Positions 1-9,239 of a DNA stretch of 52,893 bases are shown here, in pieces. Under the pieces are notes generated by a model, which saw only the letters and a list, made by a program, of their open reading frames with translations, was not told the DNA's origin and did not search any database. The position numbers were made by a program, and so were the translations under genes. The stretch spans positions 1 through 52,893 of the forward strand of contig SKTG01000068.1 of assembly GCA_007118045.1 (NCBI GenBank), written 5' to 3'. Position 1 is the first letter of the stretch, and every line of letters begins with the position of its first letter. The stretch is from Nitriliruptoraceae bacterium. Lineage in GTDB: Bacteria; Actinomycetota; Nitriliruptoria; Nitriliruptorales; Nitriliruptoraceae.

Positions 1-2088
1 GCGCTGGCGGCGACCCGGCTCGTGACGCTCGTGGGGCCCGGCGGTGTCGGGAAGACGCGTCTGGCCACCGTCGTGGCGCAGGAGCGTTCCCGCACGTCCG
101 AGCTCGGTGTCGCATGGGTGGACCTCGCCACGGCGACCGACCCCGCGGACGTGGCCCCCCTCCTCATCGAATGTCTGGGACTCACGTCACCGGACCGTAC
201 CGCGGCCGACACGGCTGCAACCGCGCTGGCACGCTTCCAGGGCCTGGCGGTGCTCGACAACTGCGAGCACGTGCTCGACCGCGTGGCGGAGATCGTCGAG
301 CTCGCACTCGCGAGCGACGACCGGACCCGGATCCTGGCGACCAGTCGCGAGCGCCTGGACGTGGCCGGCGAGCAGGTCGTCCACGTGCCACCGTTCCAGG
401 TGCCGTACCCCCGGAGCGCGTCCGACGAGGACCCCGCGGTTCGGCTGTTCCAGGAGCGCCTGACGGACACCGGTGGGGACGCCGCGACGGCGGCGCAAGC
501 GGCCGAGGTCGCGGCTGCCGTCGACGGGCTGCCCCTCGCGATCGAGCTCGCCGCCGCGCGGGCGGCGACCGTGCCGATCGAGGAACTCCTCGCTCGCCTC
601 GATCGACACGTCGGTCTGCTCAGCGGCTCGCGTCGCCGGCACGGCGAACGCCACCGGACGCTGGCCAACGTGATCTCGTGGTCCTACGACCTGCTCTCGG
701 ACCGGGACCGAGCGGTGTTCCGACGAGCCTCGGTGTTCGCCTCCAGCTTCCGCCTCGCCGACGCGGAACGGGTCTGCGCAGGAGAGGGCCTCTCGTCCTC
801 CGACGTCGTCGACGCGGTCGCTCGCCTGGTCGAGACGTCCATGCTGACGCGTGTCGGAGCGGGCCGGTACCGGCTGCTCGAGCCCCTGCGCTGGTTCGGC
901 AGGGAACGGATGGGCGAGGGTCGGGAGGCGCAGGCGACGTCGACCCGGCACCGCGCGCTCGTCCTGGCGCTCACCGACCGTGCGGATGCGGAGCTCACGG
1001 GACCGGGGGAGGTCGCGGTGATCTCCGAGCTGGAGGAGGCCCTTCCCGATCTCAGGGCGGTCCACGGCCGGGCCGTCAGCGAGGGCGATCTCGCCACGGT
1101 CGCACGGATGACCGGGCGTCTCCACCGCTTCGCCTACGCCCAGGGCCGGGGGGACGTGCTGGCCTGGGGTGGCCACCTCGTCGAGGGTGATGCGGCGGAC
1201 CTCGACCAGGACGAGCGGCTGCGTGCCATCGCCGCCAGCGTCCCCGCGGCGGTGTGGCACGACGACATCGACGAGGCCGTGCGACGCACACGCCTCTACG
1301 TCGACCGGCTCGACGACCGAGCCGCCGATCCCTGGAGCAGGGTCACGCTGGCGGAGACGCTCGCCGACCTCCACGTGGCACGCGGCGAGCTCGCGGCAGC
1401 GGTCGCCGTCTACGAGCGGGGGGTCGAGCTGGCCCGCCGCTGCGAGCACATCGGCCTCACCTCGTACATGGTCTCGGGCCTGTCGATCGCCGTGGGCTTC
1501 CACGGCGATCGGTCGCGGGCCACGCTCCTCGCCCGGGAGGCCAGCGAACTGGCTCGGACCGCCGGGGCCCCGACCGCTGCCTCGCTCGCGGCCTACGCCC
1601 TCGGTGAGGCTCTCTTCGAGGTCGACCCCGACCAGGCCCTGGAAGCCTTCGAGACGGCCGTGACCACCGCATCGCGTGCCCGCGCACCGTTCTTCGAGGC
1701 GATCGCCCGGACCGCCGACGTGGCGCTCCGCGGTCGGTACGGCGATCCCGCGGAGGCGTTCGTCCGCTACCGGGCAGCGCTGGGGATCTGGAGCGAGACC
1801 GGTGCGGATGGCATGGCCATCACCACCCTGCGCAACCTCGTGGTCCTGCTCTCCCGCACCGGAGCGGACACCGACGCGCTGACCCTGTACACGGCCTCGG
1901 AGCGGCTCGCGTCGCGTCCCAGCTACGGGCCCGAGGCCGAGCGCCTGCGCACCGCCGTGACCTCCGTGCGACGTCGACTGTCCACCACCGAGCGGGAGCA
2001 GGCCGAGCAACGGGCGGCGGCGGTCACGGACGTCGCCGAGGTGATCGGGTTCGGGCTGACGAGCATCGAACGGGCCGAACGACGCTGA
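1..2088 (+). CDS. AfsR/LuxR-family STAND ATPase regulator, 5' partial
   Basis: The frame is open from base 1, so the N-terminus lies outside the window. Visible at the start is a P-loop, GPGGVGKT, then an NB-ARC-like ATPase with the Walker B-type segment 'LAVLDNCEH' and sensor 'ILATSRERLDV', and after about residue 300 an alpha-helical TPR-like region to the end. This layout is typical of large actinobacterial signal-transduction ATPases that couple nucleotide state to a DNA-binding domain. No LuxR helix-turn-helix is present at the C-terminus, so any DNA-binding domain (for example SARP/BTAD) must be in the missing N-terminal part. It is clearly related to the regulator at 6249-9239; both end with a similar 'LRNLV...EAERL' stretch. 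The target is unknown. It converges on the ASCH-GNAT gene 11 bp downstream. Confidence 0.85.
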   Translation, partial: ALAATRLVTLVGPGGVGKTRLATVVAQERSRTSELGVAWVDLATATDPADVAPLLIECLGLTSPDRTAADTAATALARFQGLAVLDNCEHVLDRVAEIVELALASDDRTRILATSRERLDVAGEQVVHVPPFQVPYPRSASDEDPAVRLFQERLTDTGGDAATAAQAAEVAAAVDGLPLAIELAAARAATVPIEELLARLDRHVGLLSGSRRRHGERHRTLANVISWSYDLLSDRDRAVFRRASVFASSFRLADAERVCAGEGLSSSDVVDAVARLVETSMLTRVGAGRYRLLEPLRWFGRERMGEGREAQATSTRHRALVLALTDRADAELTGPGEVAVISELEEALPDLRAVHGRAVSEGDLATVARMTGRLHRFAYAQGRGDVLAWGGHLVEGDAADLDQDERLRAIAASVPAAVWHDDIDEAVRRTRLYVDRLDDRAADPWSRVTLAETLADLHVARGELAAAVAVYERGVELARRCEHIGLTSYMVSGLSIAVGFHGDRSRATLLAREASELARTAGAPTAASLAAYALGEALFEVDPDQALEAFETAVTTASRARAPFFEAIARTADVALRGRYGDPAEAFVRYRAALGIWSETGADGMAITTLRNLVVLLSRTGADTDALTLYTASERLASRPSYGPEAERLRTAVTSVRRRLSTTEREQAEQRAAAVTDVAEVIGFGLTSIERAERR

Positions 2089-2099
2089 CCGTGCGCGAC

Positions 2100-2849
2100 C
2101 TACCGGCTGCGCAGGCCCGTCCAACCCGCCTGCTCCGCGAGGTGTTCGATCGCGGTACGCAGAGCCGTCCGCACGTCGTCGGTGGGGTGGACGACGTCGA
2201 CGGTCACGACGTCGGTGAGACCACCGGGGCGGGGACGGAACGTCAGCACCCCGCACGGCACACCTGCCCGCTCCGCGACGAGACCCGGGAGGCGGGTGGG
2301 ATCCACGAGCTCACCCCCGACCGAGCGGCCCGGGCCGTGCCGGTCCCGTAACAGCCTCGTGACCCACGGACGATCGGCGACCGCGATCTCGCGCACACCG
2401 TCGCTCAACCAGACCGGGACGTCCTCCACCGGCCACACGATGCGGAAGCGCTCGAAGGCGACCTCCAGCCCGTCGGGGTCGGCGACACCCTGCCGCGAGA
2501 AGAAGCGGCGATGGCCCTCCAACCAGTCCTCGTAGGTCCGGTCGTACTCACCCTCGTCCCACGCGAAGGCCGGATCCACCGAGTCCAACCGGCCGAGGCG
2601 CACCTCCGTGGTCTGCATGACGAACCGCCCGACCCCGCGCCCGTCCAGCAGGCCCCACCGCTGGCCCGGTTCGGGCGGGTGCTCGTCCGTGGCGTCGGGC
2701 TCGAGCGACCCGGCCGTCGCCCGCTTGGTGCCCCGCTCGACGAAGGCCAGCAGCTCGTCCGCGAGCTCGGGCGAGTCCCCGAACGCGAAGGCACCCACCA
2801 GCGCGTACCCCGAGCGTCGTTCGAGGGCCTCGACCGGGGATGTGGTCAC
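2100..2849 (-). CDS. ASCH domain fused to a shortened GNAT-like domain
   Basis: This encodes 249 residues from a GTG start preceded by GGGAGGTGAGCG. Residues about 10-140 look like an ASCH domain (COG4405-like), with 'ERGTKRATAGSL', 'GQRWGLLDGRGVGRF' and a DPAFAWDEGE/TYEDWLEGHRRFF segment. ASCH proteins are RNA-binding or nucleoside-processing relatives of the PUA fold. Residues about 150-249 resemble the first half of a GNAT acetyltransferase ('RPWVTRLLRDR', 'LPGLVAERAGVPCGVLTFR', then a helix where acetyl-CoA motif A should be). The usual second half of GNAT (motif B, the 'N..A..FY...GF' segment) is absent, because the stop comes right after 'AGWTGLRSR'. The second domain is therefore probably truncated or catalytically dead. 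Biological role unknown. Confidence 0.75.
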   Translation of the reverse strand: MTTSPVEALERRSGYALVGAFAFGDSPELADELLAFVERGTKRATAGSLEPDATDEHPPEPGQRWGLLDGRGVGRFVMQTTEVRLGRLDSVDPAFAWDEGEYDRTYEDWLEGHRRFFSRQGVADPDGLEVAFERFRIVWPVEDVPVWLSDGVREIAVADRPWVTRLLRDRHGPGRSVGGELVDPTRLPGLVAERAGVPCGVLTFRPRPGGLTDVVTVDVVHPTDDVRTALRTAIEHLAEQAGWTGLRSR

Positions 2850-2924
2850 CGCTCACCTCCCGCGGGTCGACGGGCACTGCTCCCAGCTTCGCTCACGACG
2901 GCCACGGTGTCAGCGGTCCACGGG

Positions 2925-2954
2925 ATGACAGTGAAGCATGCTCGATGCTAGGTT
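2925..2954 (+). promoter_or_regulatory. Candidate sigma-70 promoter of the mod operon
   Basis: ATGACA (2925-2930, resembling TTGACA) is followed after 18 bp by TAGGTT (2949-2954, resembling the actinobacterial TANNNT box). Transcription would begin near 2961 and leave about 40 nt of leader before the ATG at 3001. This supports 3001, rather than the earlier in-frame ATG at 2938, as the start of the regulator gene. The call rests on motif match only. Confidence 0.5.
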
Positions 2955-3000
2955 CCTGGCAACAACGGGAGTCCCCGCCGAGGGGGGTCGAAGGAGCGGG

Positions 3001-4014
3001 ATGCTCGGGGACCGGGTCCGTGGCTTGCGCCTGCAGCGGGGGTTGACGCAGGTCCAGCTGGCGGAGCTCGCCGGCGTGAGTCGGCAGCTGGTCGGAGCGG
3101 TCGAAGCCGATCGGCACCTCCCCCGCGTCGATGCCGCGGTCCGGCTCGCGACCGCTCTGTCCACCACGGTCGAGGAGCTGCTCGCGCCGGAGGTCCGCGA
3201 GGTCGAGGGGGTCCTCGCCGAGCCGGCCGAGGGTGCCCTGGTACGGATCGGGCGGGTCGGTGACCGGCTCGTGTGCGTGCCGGCGGCCGGTTCCGGGGAG
3301 GCCTGGGCGACCGCGGACGCGCAGGTCCAACGGGGATCCGTCCAGGTGTTCGACGTGGAGCGGCCGGCCGTGATCGTGGCGGGGTGCGATCCCATCATCG
3401 GCCTGGCTTCGCGCCTGCTGGAGACGACGACCGGGTCGCGCGTGGTGTCCGTGGCGACCTCGAGCGCTGCAGCCGTCGACGTGCTCGCCGCCGGGCGCGC
3501 CCACGCGGTGATGGTCCACGGGCCTGCCGGCCGCCAGGCGGATCCGACGGTGGCGGTGCGACGCTGGCACGTCGCCCGATGGCAGGTGGGCCTGGCCGCC
3601 CCCGCCGATCTGGCCGGCGGCTGGGTCGACGATGCGCTGGCCGGCCGGGTACCCGTCGTGCAGCGCGAGACCGGGGCCGGCAGTCAGGCCGCCTTCGAGC
3701 GGGCCCGCAGCAGCGGGGACGGTGCGGACGGAGCCGTCGACGGACCGCGCGTCAGCGGACACGCGGAGGCGGCCTGGCGTGCCGCGACCGATCGCATGGT
3801 CGCGGTCACGATCGAGCCGGCCGCGCTGGCCATCGGTCTGGCGTTCCATCCGCTGGAGGAACATCTCTCGCATCTCTGGGTCTCGGAGGCCCACGCGGAC
3901 AACGCGCTGATCGGTGCCTTCATCGAGGAGCTGACGGGGGAACGCGTCCATCGAAGGCTCGCGGCGATCGGCGGCTACGACCTGACCGACACCGGGACGG
4001 AGCTCGCGGCATGA
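3001..4014 (+). CDS. XRE helix-turn-helix / PBP-like domain regulator of molybdate uptake
   Basis: Start chosen at ATG 3001, which has AAGGAG 8 nt upstream and lies downstream of a good promoter; 337 residues. Residues about 1-60 form an XRE helix-turn-helix ('LRGLTQVQLAELAGVSRQLV'-like, with 'LATALSTTVEELLAPE'). The remainder is a substrate-binding-protein-like domain of the PBP_like type (PF12727), with 'VIVAGCDPIIGLASRLLE', 'HVARWQVGLAAPADLAGG' and 'TGAGSQAAFE'. Such one-component proteins sense molybdate or tungstate and control molybdenum uptake or cofactor genes. The stop overlaps the modA start by 4 nt (ATGA), so the sensor and transporter are translated together. Ligand assignment is inferred from context. 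Confidence 0.85.
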   Translation: MLGDRVRGLRLQRGLTQVQLAELAGVSRQLVGAVEADRHLPRVDAAVRLATALSTTVEELLAPEVREVEGVLAEPAEGALVRIGRVGDRLVCVPAAGSGEAWATADAQVQRGSVQVFDVERPAVIVAGCDPIIGLASRLLETTTGSRVVSVATSSAAAVDVLAAGRAHAVMVHGPAGRQADPTVAVRRWHVARWQVGLAAPADLAGGWVDDALAGRVPVVQRETGAGSQAAFERARSSGDGADGAVDGPRVSGHAEAAWRAATDRMVAVTIEPAALAIGLAFHPLEEHLSHLWVSEAHADNALIGAFIEELTGERVHRRLAAIGGYDLTDTGTELAA

Positions 4015-4832
4015 ACCCCCGTGGTCGCTCCACCCGAGCCGGCGTCGCGGTCGCCGGTCTCGCGCTCCTGGTGGCCGCCTGTGGGTCCAACGCGCAGGCC
4101 GTGACCGCGGACGAGCCCCTGCTGATCGCCGGGGCGGCCGACCTCGAGCCGGCTTTCGCGGTCCTGGGCGAACGGTTCGAGGAGGCCAGCGGCGAGGAGG
4201 TGGTGTTCAACTTCGGTTCGTCCGGGCACCTCGCCCAACAGCTGATCGAGGGCGCCCCGATGGACCTGTACGCCTCGGCCGACGTGGCGTTCGTCGAACA
4301 GGTGCTGGACGCCGGGGTCGGGGACCCTCGCACCCAGAGCACCTACGCCTTCGGGCGCATCACGGTCTGGGCACCCGATGACGCCTGGCGCGACTGGCAG
4401 GACCTCGACGACGTGGCTGCCGACGACGAGGTCGAGATCATCGCGATCGCCAACCCCGAACACGCCCCGTACGGGGCAGCCGCCGAGCAGGCACTGCGGA
4501 CCGCCGGGATCTGGGACGCCGTCGAACCCGCGCTCGTGTACGGCCAGAACGTCTCCGACGCCCAACGCCTCGCCGCGACGGGCAACGCCGACGCGGCCAT
4601 CGTCGCCCTCTCGCTCGCCATCGCCGCGGACGAGGCCGGGGACGGCGCTTGGACGCTGCTCGACGAGGACCTCCACGAACCGTTGCAACAGGATCTGGTG
4701 GTCACCGCCGAGGATCCCGACCGTGCCGCTCTCGCCAACGAGTTCGTCGAACACGTCAACTCCGAGGACGGCCGCCAGGTCATGCGTCGGTTCGGGTTGC
4801 TGCTCCCCGGTGAGGAGATGCCCGACCGATGA
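4011..4832 (+). CDS. modA: Molybdate ABC transporter substrate-binding lipoprotein
   Basis: This encodes 273 residues from the ATG overlapping the previous stop. The N-terminus is a lipoprotein signal: basic MNPRGRSTR, a hydrophobic run, then lipobox LVAAC with Cys about residue 24. The mature part reads 'LLIAGAADLEPAFAVLGERF', 'VVFNFGSSGHLAQQLIEGAP', 'MDLYASADVAFVEQ' and 'PYGAAAEQAL', all typical of ModA-family periplasmic binding proteins. It captures the oxyanion outside the membrane and passes it to ModB. ModA and tungstate-binding relatives share this pattern, so tungstate or both are possible. It overlaps modB by 4 nt. Confidence 0.92.
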   Translation: MNPRGRSTRAGVAVAGLALLVAACGSNAQAVTADEPLLIAGAADLEPAFAVLGERFEEASGEEVVFNFGSSGHLAQQLIEGAPMDLYASADVAFVEQVLDAGVGDPRTQSTYAFGRITVWAPDDAWRDWQDLDDVAADDEVEIIAIANPEHAPYGAAAEQALRTAGIWDAVEPALVYGQNVSDAQRLAATGNADAAIVALSLAIAADEAGDGAWTLLDEDLHEPLQQDLVVTAEDPDRAALANEFVEHVNSEDGRQVMRRFGLLLPGEEMPDR

Positions 4833-5494
4833 GCGACGTCGATTGGTTCCCGCTGCTGCTGTCGCTGCGGGTCGCCACCCTCGCCACGCTGGTGACCACG
4901 TTGGTCGGTGTCGCGGGCGCGTACGCGCTTTCCCGGTTCCGGTTCCCCGGGCGAGGCCTGATCGAGGCGATCGCCAGCCTGCCGATCGTGTTGCCCCCGA
5001 CGGTGCTCGGCTACTACCTGCTCGTGACGATCGGTCGCAACTCCCCCATCGGCCGGACCTACGAGGCGGTGTTCGGACAGCAGCTCGTGTTCACCTGGCA
5101 AGCGGCCGTGCTCGCCGCCGCGGTGGCCAGCCTGCCGTACTGCCTGAGGACCGCCACCGCGGCGATCAGCGCCATCGACGCCGGCTACGAGGAAGCCGCC
5201 CGCGTTGCGGGGCTGCACGGCACCCGCCTCGCGTTCGTCGTCACCCTGCCCCTGGCCGCCCGTGGGATCATCGCCGGGGTCTCGCTCGCGTTCGCCCGGG
5301 CCCTGGGCGACTTCGGTACCACGCTCATGGTCGCCGGCAACATCCCGGGGCGCACCCAGACCATGCCCATCGCCGTGTACGACCGGGTCCAGGCCTTCGA
5401 CTACGCCACCGCCGGCGTCCTCGCGGCGGTGCTGTCCACCGTGGCGATCGTGGTGCTGCTCGTCGTACGCCGTCTCGAGCGGACCGCCCTGTGA
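4829..5494 (+). CDS. modB: Molybdate ABC transporter permease
   Basis: This encodes 221 residues with about five hydrophobic segments, the usual length for ModB. The BPD-transporter coupling loop is visible as 'EEAARVAGLHGTRLAFVVTL' followed by 'PLAARGIIAGVSLAFARALG', with the conserved EAA...G spacing, and 'GDFGTTLMVAGNIPGRTQTM' is the ModB-type signature. It forms the membrane channel with ModC as the ATPase. It starts inside the modA stop (ATGA) and its own stop overlaps the modC GTG. Confidence 0.93.
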   Translation: MSDVDWFPLLLSLRVATLATLVTTLVGVAGAYALSRFRFPGRGLIEAIASLPIVLPPTVLGYYLLVTIGRNSPIGRTYEAVFGQQLVFTWQAAVLAAAVASLPYCLRTATAAISAIDAGYEEAARVAGLHGTRLAFVVTLPLAARGIIAGVSLAFARALGDFGTTLMVAGNIPGRTQTMPIAVYDRVQAFDYATAGVLAAVLSTVAIVVLLVVRRLERTAL

Positions 5495-6174
5495 GCCTTC
5501 GTGTCGACGTCCGCGCCCGCGTCGGAGAGTTCCACCTCGACGCACGGTTCGAGCTCCCACCCGGGTTGACCGTCCTGTTCGGACCCTCGGGCGCGGGCAA
5601 GACCCGTCTGCTGCGGCTCATCGCCGGCCTGGACCAGCCGACGGAGGGACGTATCACCCTCGCCGACCGCGCCTTCGTCGACCGCTCGGAGCGGACCTCA
5701 CTGCCCGTCCACGAGCGGGACATCGGCATGGTGTTCCAGCAGCCCTACCTGCTCCCTCACCGCACCGTCGTGGCGAACGTGGCACTCGCCGCCGACGGCA
5801 GGACCCGCCAAGACCGTCGCGCCGCGGCCTGGAACTGGCTCGAACGGACCGGAGCCACCCCCTTCGCCGAGCGGCGCCCTCACCAGCTCTCCGGCGGCCA
5901 GAAGCAGCGGGTCGCCCTGGCTCGCGCGCTCGCGGGTGGGCCGCAGCTCCTGCTGCTCGACGAACCCTTCAACGCGCTGGACCTCGAGCGGCGGCGCCGA
6001 CTTCGACGTCTCGTTCGCGCCCTGGTCGACGAGACCGCCATCCCCACCCTGTTCGTCACCCACGACGTCGACGAGCTCGCCGAGCTCGCGGATCAGGTCC
6101 TCATCGCCGAGCACGGCACCGTCCGTACGGTGGCGGACGTCGCCGCCACGATGCGGTACCTCGGCGACCCGTAG
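5491..6174 (+). CDS. modC: Molybdate ABC transporter ATPase
   Basis: GTG at 5491 overlaps the modB stop (GTGA); 227 residues. The Walker A motif is GPSGAGKT (about residues 31-38), the signature is 'LSGGQKQRVALARAL', Walker B is 'LLLLDEPFNALD', and the H-loop is 'LFVTHDVDEL'. The protein ends shortly after the nucleotide-binding domain. The E. coli protein is about 350 residues and carries a C-terminal molybdate-binding TOBE/Mop domain, which is missing here, so feedback inhibition by bound molybdate is not expected at this subunit. Sensing may instead rest with the co-transcribed HTH-PBP regulator. Confidence 0.93.
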   Translation: MSLRVDVRARVGEFHLDARFELPPGLTVLFGPSGAGKTRLLRLIAGLDQPTEGRITLADRAFVDRSERTSLPVHERDIGMVFQQPYLLPHRTVVANVALAADGRTRQDRRAAAWNWLERTGATPFAERRPHQLSGGQKQRVALARALAGGPQLLLLDEPFNALDLERRRRLRRLVRALVDETAIPTLFVTHDVDELAELADQVLIAEHGTVRTVADVAATMRYLGDP

Positions 6175-6248
6175 GTCCCGGGTGGCCGCGGCCCCGTCCC
6201 TCCGAACGGCCTGTTCCCTCCGATCGAGCGGTTCCGTACGGTGCGGAC

Positions 6249-9239
6249 ATGCAGCTACGTGTGCTGGGGTCCGTGGAAGCTGCCACCGAGTCCCGGCGGA
6301 CCCGGTTCCCGAGCGACCGGCAACGCACGATCCTGGGGGCGTTGGTGGCGGCCCGGGGCGACGTGGTCCCCACCGACCGCCTCGTCGACGGCCTCTGGGG
6401 TACGCGACGACCTCCCGGTGCACACAAGACCTTGCGGAGCCACGTCTCCAAGCTGCGACGCACGTTGGCGACGCTCGTCCCGGCGGACGTCGACGCGGTG
6501 GTGACGGTGCCGGATGGCTACCGGCTGGACCTCGGCGCCTGCGAGCTGGACGCCTGCCGGTTCGAGACGTTGCTCACGGAGGCCCGCGCGTTCGCCGCCA
6601 CCGATCCCCAGGTGGCCGTCGAACGCTTCGCGGAGGCGGAGGGGCTGTGGCGCGGCCCGGCCTTCGGCGATCTGGCCTCCCACGTCCTGGTGCGAACCGA
6701 GGCACGCCGCCTGGAGTCGCTACGAGCAGCGGCCGCCGCGGACCGCATCGACTGCCAGCTCGCGTCGGGCGGCCACCGTGTCGTCCTCGCCGAGCTGGAA
6801 GCGACCGTCGACCACGAGCCGCTCGACGAGCGGGCGCACGGTCAGCTGATGCTGGCCCTCTACCGCACGGGGCGCCAAGCGGAGGCGCTCGTGACCTATC
6901 GACGTCTCCACGAGCGCCTCGGTGAGGAACTGGGGCTCGACCCCACCGAGGAGCTCCAGCACCTGCACGAACGTCTCCTGCGCCAGGATCCCGACCTGAC
7001 GCGGCCGCCCGAGCCGCAAGGCGAGAAGCGGATCCCGGCCGAGGTCCCCCGCGCCGACCGGGCCGACCCGGGCCACGGGGCCGGAGCCGACGCGGGCCTG
7101 ATCGGGCGGGAGGAGGACCTCGCGGCGGTGGTCGAGCTGGTCGAGACGCCCGGGCTGGTGACCCTGACCGGAACGGGCGGCGTGGGCAAGACCCGACTGG
7201 CGGAGCAGGTCACCGTCGCCGCCACCACCCGGTTCCGTGACGGCACGGTGGTGTGCCAACTGGCCGCGGTCCACGACCCGGCCAGCGTCGCACCCGCGCT
7301 GCTCGATGCCTTCGGCGCCCGCCACCGGGGCGGCCGGCCCGCCGCGGAGACGCTGCTGGCCGCGGTGGGCACGCGACGGCTGCTGCTCGTGCTCGACAAC
7401 TGCGAGCATCTGCTGCAGACCGTGGCACCACTGGCCGAGTCGGTGCTCGCTGCGTGCCCGACCGTCACGGTGCTGGCAACGTCACGCGAGCCGTTGCGTG
7501 TGCCTGGGGAGCGCGTGTGGCAGGTGGCGCCCTTGGCGGTCCCACCGCCCCGAGCCACCGCGGCGACCGTGCTGGCGGCGCCAGCCGGCGCCCTGTTCGT
7601 TCGACGGGCACGGGCGGCCGACCCGAGCTACGCCCTCACCGAGCAGGACGCGTCAGCGACGGGCGAGCTCTGTCGTCGCCTCGACGGGATCCCGCTGGCA
7701 CTCGAGCTGGCGGCCGCCCGCGCACGGGCGCTGTCGCCGGCGGATCTGCTGGAACGCATCGACCAGCGCTTCGAGTTGTTGACCGGTGGTCCCCACCGGG
7801 ACGCGGGACGGCACCGCACCCTGCAGGCCGTGGTCGAGTGGTCCTACGAGACGCTGACCGAGGCGGAGGCTCGGGCGTTCGACCGGTTGTCGGTGTTCGC
7901 GGGTCCCTTCAGCCTCGAGGCCGCCGAAGAAGTCTGCGCGGGTGAGCCGCTCGCCGCCGACGAGGTCGCGGGTCGGCTCGCCGAACTGGTCGACAAGTCG
8001 CTGGTCGTCGTCGAGCGTGGCGACGGGAGGACGCGCTACCGCCTGTTGGACACGCTGCACGCCTACGCGAGGGCCCGCCTGAACAAGACCGGCGAGGCGC
8101 CGCGCTACCAGCGGGCGCACGCGAACCACCACCTGGTGCTCGCCGAGCGCCAGGGCCCCCGGGTCCGCGGCCAGCAGGAACGCGACGCCGTCACGGCGCT
8201 CGACCGGGCGGTCGACGACCTGCGGGTGGCCCACGCGTGGCTGGTCGCCGCCGGCGATGTGGACGGCGCCCTGCGGCTCACGGTCGCGCTTCGCGACTAC
8301 ATGGGCCATCGGCAGCGCGACGAGATGATCACCTGGACCGAGCGCGCTCTCGAGCTGCCGGATGCCACCCTCCACCCGGCCTACCCGGCTGCCCTGGCGA
8401 CCGCGGCCCGGGGCGCCACCCGTCGCGGCGACCTCGCACGGGCCAGCCGGCACGCCGAGGTCGCGCTGCAAGCAGCCGAGCCGACCAGCCTCGCGGCGAC
8501 GTGGGCGACCCACGCCCTGGCGACGGTCGCGCTGTACGAGGGGCGTCTCGACGACGTCCTGACCCTGACCGGAAAGCGGCGACCGCTGATGGAGGAGCCC
8601 GGAGAGGACTACTACCGCGCCATGGCGACCACCCTGCGGGTGCTCGCGCTGCAGTATCGCGGCGAGACCCACAGGGCAGCGGCCCAGGCGGCGGAACTGC
8701 GGACGTTGGCCGAGGCCTCCGGCAACGACACGATGCGAGCCTGGGCGCGGTACTGCCACGGCGAGGCACTGCTGGACACCGATCCGGGCTCGGCTGCCCC
8801 GCTGCTCGTGGCCGCGATCGAGGCCGCCCGGCGGGCAGAGGCCCGCGTCCCCGAAGGCGTCGCGATGGTGTCGCTCGCGTCGCTGTACACACGCACCGGT
8901 GAGACGGACCGCGCGGTCGCTCTCTTCGCCGAGGTCCTCCCCCACTGGCGGCGGCTCGGGGACTGGACGCACCAGCTGACCGCGCTGCGCAACCTCGTCG
9001 ATCTGCTCGTCCGCCTCGAGGTCGACGGACCCGCGGCCACGTTGCATGCAGCCGTCGACGATGCCGCACCACCGAGCTTCGGCGCGGAGGCCGAGCGGCT
9101 CGCCGCCGCCGGGCGGGAGCTCGAGCGCAGGCTCGGTCCAGGACCTCGTGAGGCGTTGGCCGAGCGGGCTCGGTCGTTGTCCCCCGCGCTCCTGGTGGAC
9201 GAAGCCCTGGCGGTACTGGAGGAGCTCGCGTCCCACTGA
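6249..9239 (+). CDS. AfsR/SARP-type regulator with BTAD, NB-ARC and TPR regions
   Basis: This encodes 996 residues starting MQLRVLGSVEAATE, the usual start of the SARP winged-helix domain (residues about 1-95, 'PPGAHKTLRSHVSKLRRTL'). A bacterial transcriptional activation domain follows (about 100-245, 'LDACRFETLLTEAR', 'HGQLMLALYRTGRQAEAL', 'EELGLDPTEELQ'). Next come a P-loop GTGGVGKT near residue 305, 'LLLVLDNCEHLL', 'VTVLATSREPLRVPGERVW', and a long TPR-like C-terminus. Proteins of this build activate secondary metabolism or stress genes in actinobacteria. The nearest downstream genes are methyltransferases; no biosynthetic cluster is apparent. It resembles the partial regulator at 1-2088, which suggests a duplication around the mod operon. 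Confidence 0.9.
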   Translation: MQLRVLGSVEAATESRRTRFPSDRQRTILGALVAARGDVVPTDRLVDGLWGTRRPPGAHKTLRSHVSKLRRTLATLVPADVDAVVTVPDGYRLDLGACELDACRFETLLTEARAFAATDPQVAVERFAEAEGLWRGPAFGDLASHVLVRTEARRLESLRAAAAADRIDCQLASGGHRVVLAELEATVDHEPLDERAHGQLMLALYRTGRQAEALVTYRRLHERLGEELGLDPTEELQHLHERLLRQDPDLTRPPEPQGEKRIPAEVPRADRADPGHGAGADAGLIGREEDLAAVVELVETPGLVTLTGTGGVGKTRLAEQVTVAATTRFRDGTVVCQLAAVHDPASVAPALLDAFGARHRGGRPAAETLLAAVGTRRLLLVLDNCEHLLQTVAPLAESVLAACPTVTVLATSREPLRVPGERVWQVAPLAVPPPRATAATVLAAPAGALFVRRARAADPSYALTEQDASATGELCRRLDGIPLALELAAARARALSPADLLERIDQRFELLTGGPHRDAGRHRTLQAVVEWSYETLTEAEARAFDRLSVFAGPFSLEAAEEVCAGEPLAADEVAGRLAELVDKSLVVVERGDGRTRYRLLDTLHAYARARLNKTGEAPRYQRAHANHHLVLAERQGPRVRGQQERDAVTALDRAVDDLRVAHAWLVAAGDVDGALRLTVALRDYMGHRQRDEMITWTERALELPDATLHPAYPAALATAARGATRRGDLARASRHAEVALQAAEPTSLAATWATHALATVALYEGRLDDVLTLTGKRRPLMEEPGEDYYRAMATTLRVLALQYRGETHRAAAQAAELRTLAEASGNDTMRAWARYCHGEALLDTDPGSAAPLLVAAIEAARRAEARVPEGVAMVSLASLYTRTGETDRAVALFAEVLPHWRRLGDWTHQLTALRNLVDLLVRLEVDGPAATLHAAVDDAAPPSFGAEAERLAAAGRELERRLGPGPREALAERARSLSPALLVDEALAVLEELASH

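Noticed and set aside
187..2256. Long open frame antisense to the first regulator gene
   Set aside because: It is a shadow of high-GC codon bias; no domain is recognisable and the opposite strand encodes a clear ATPase.
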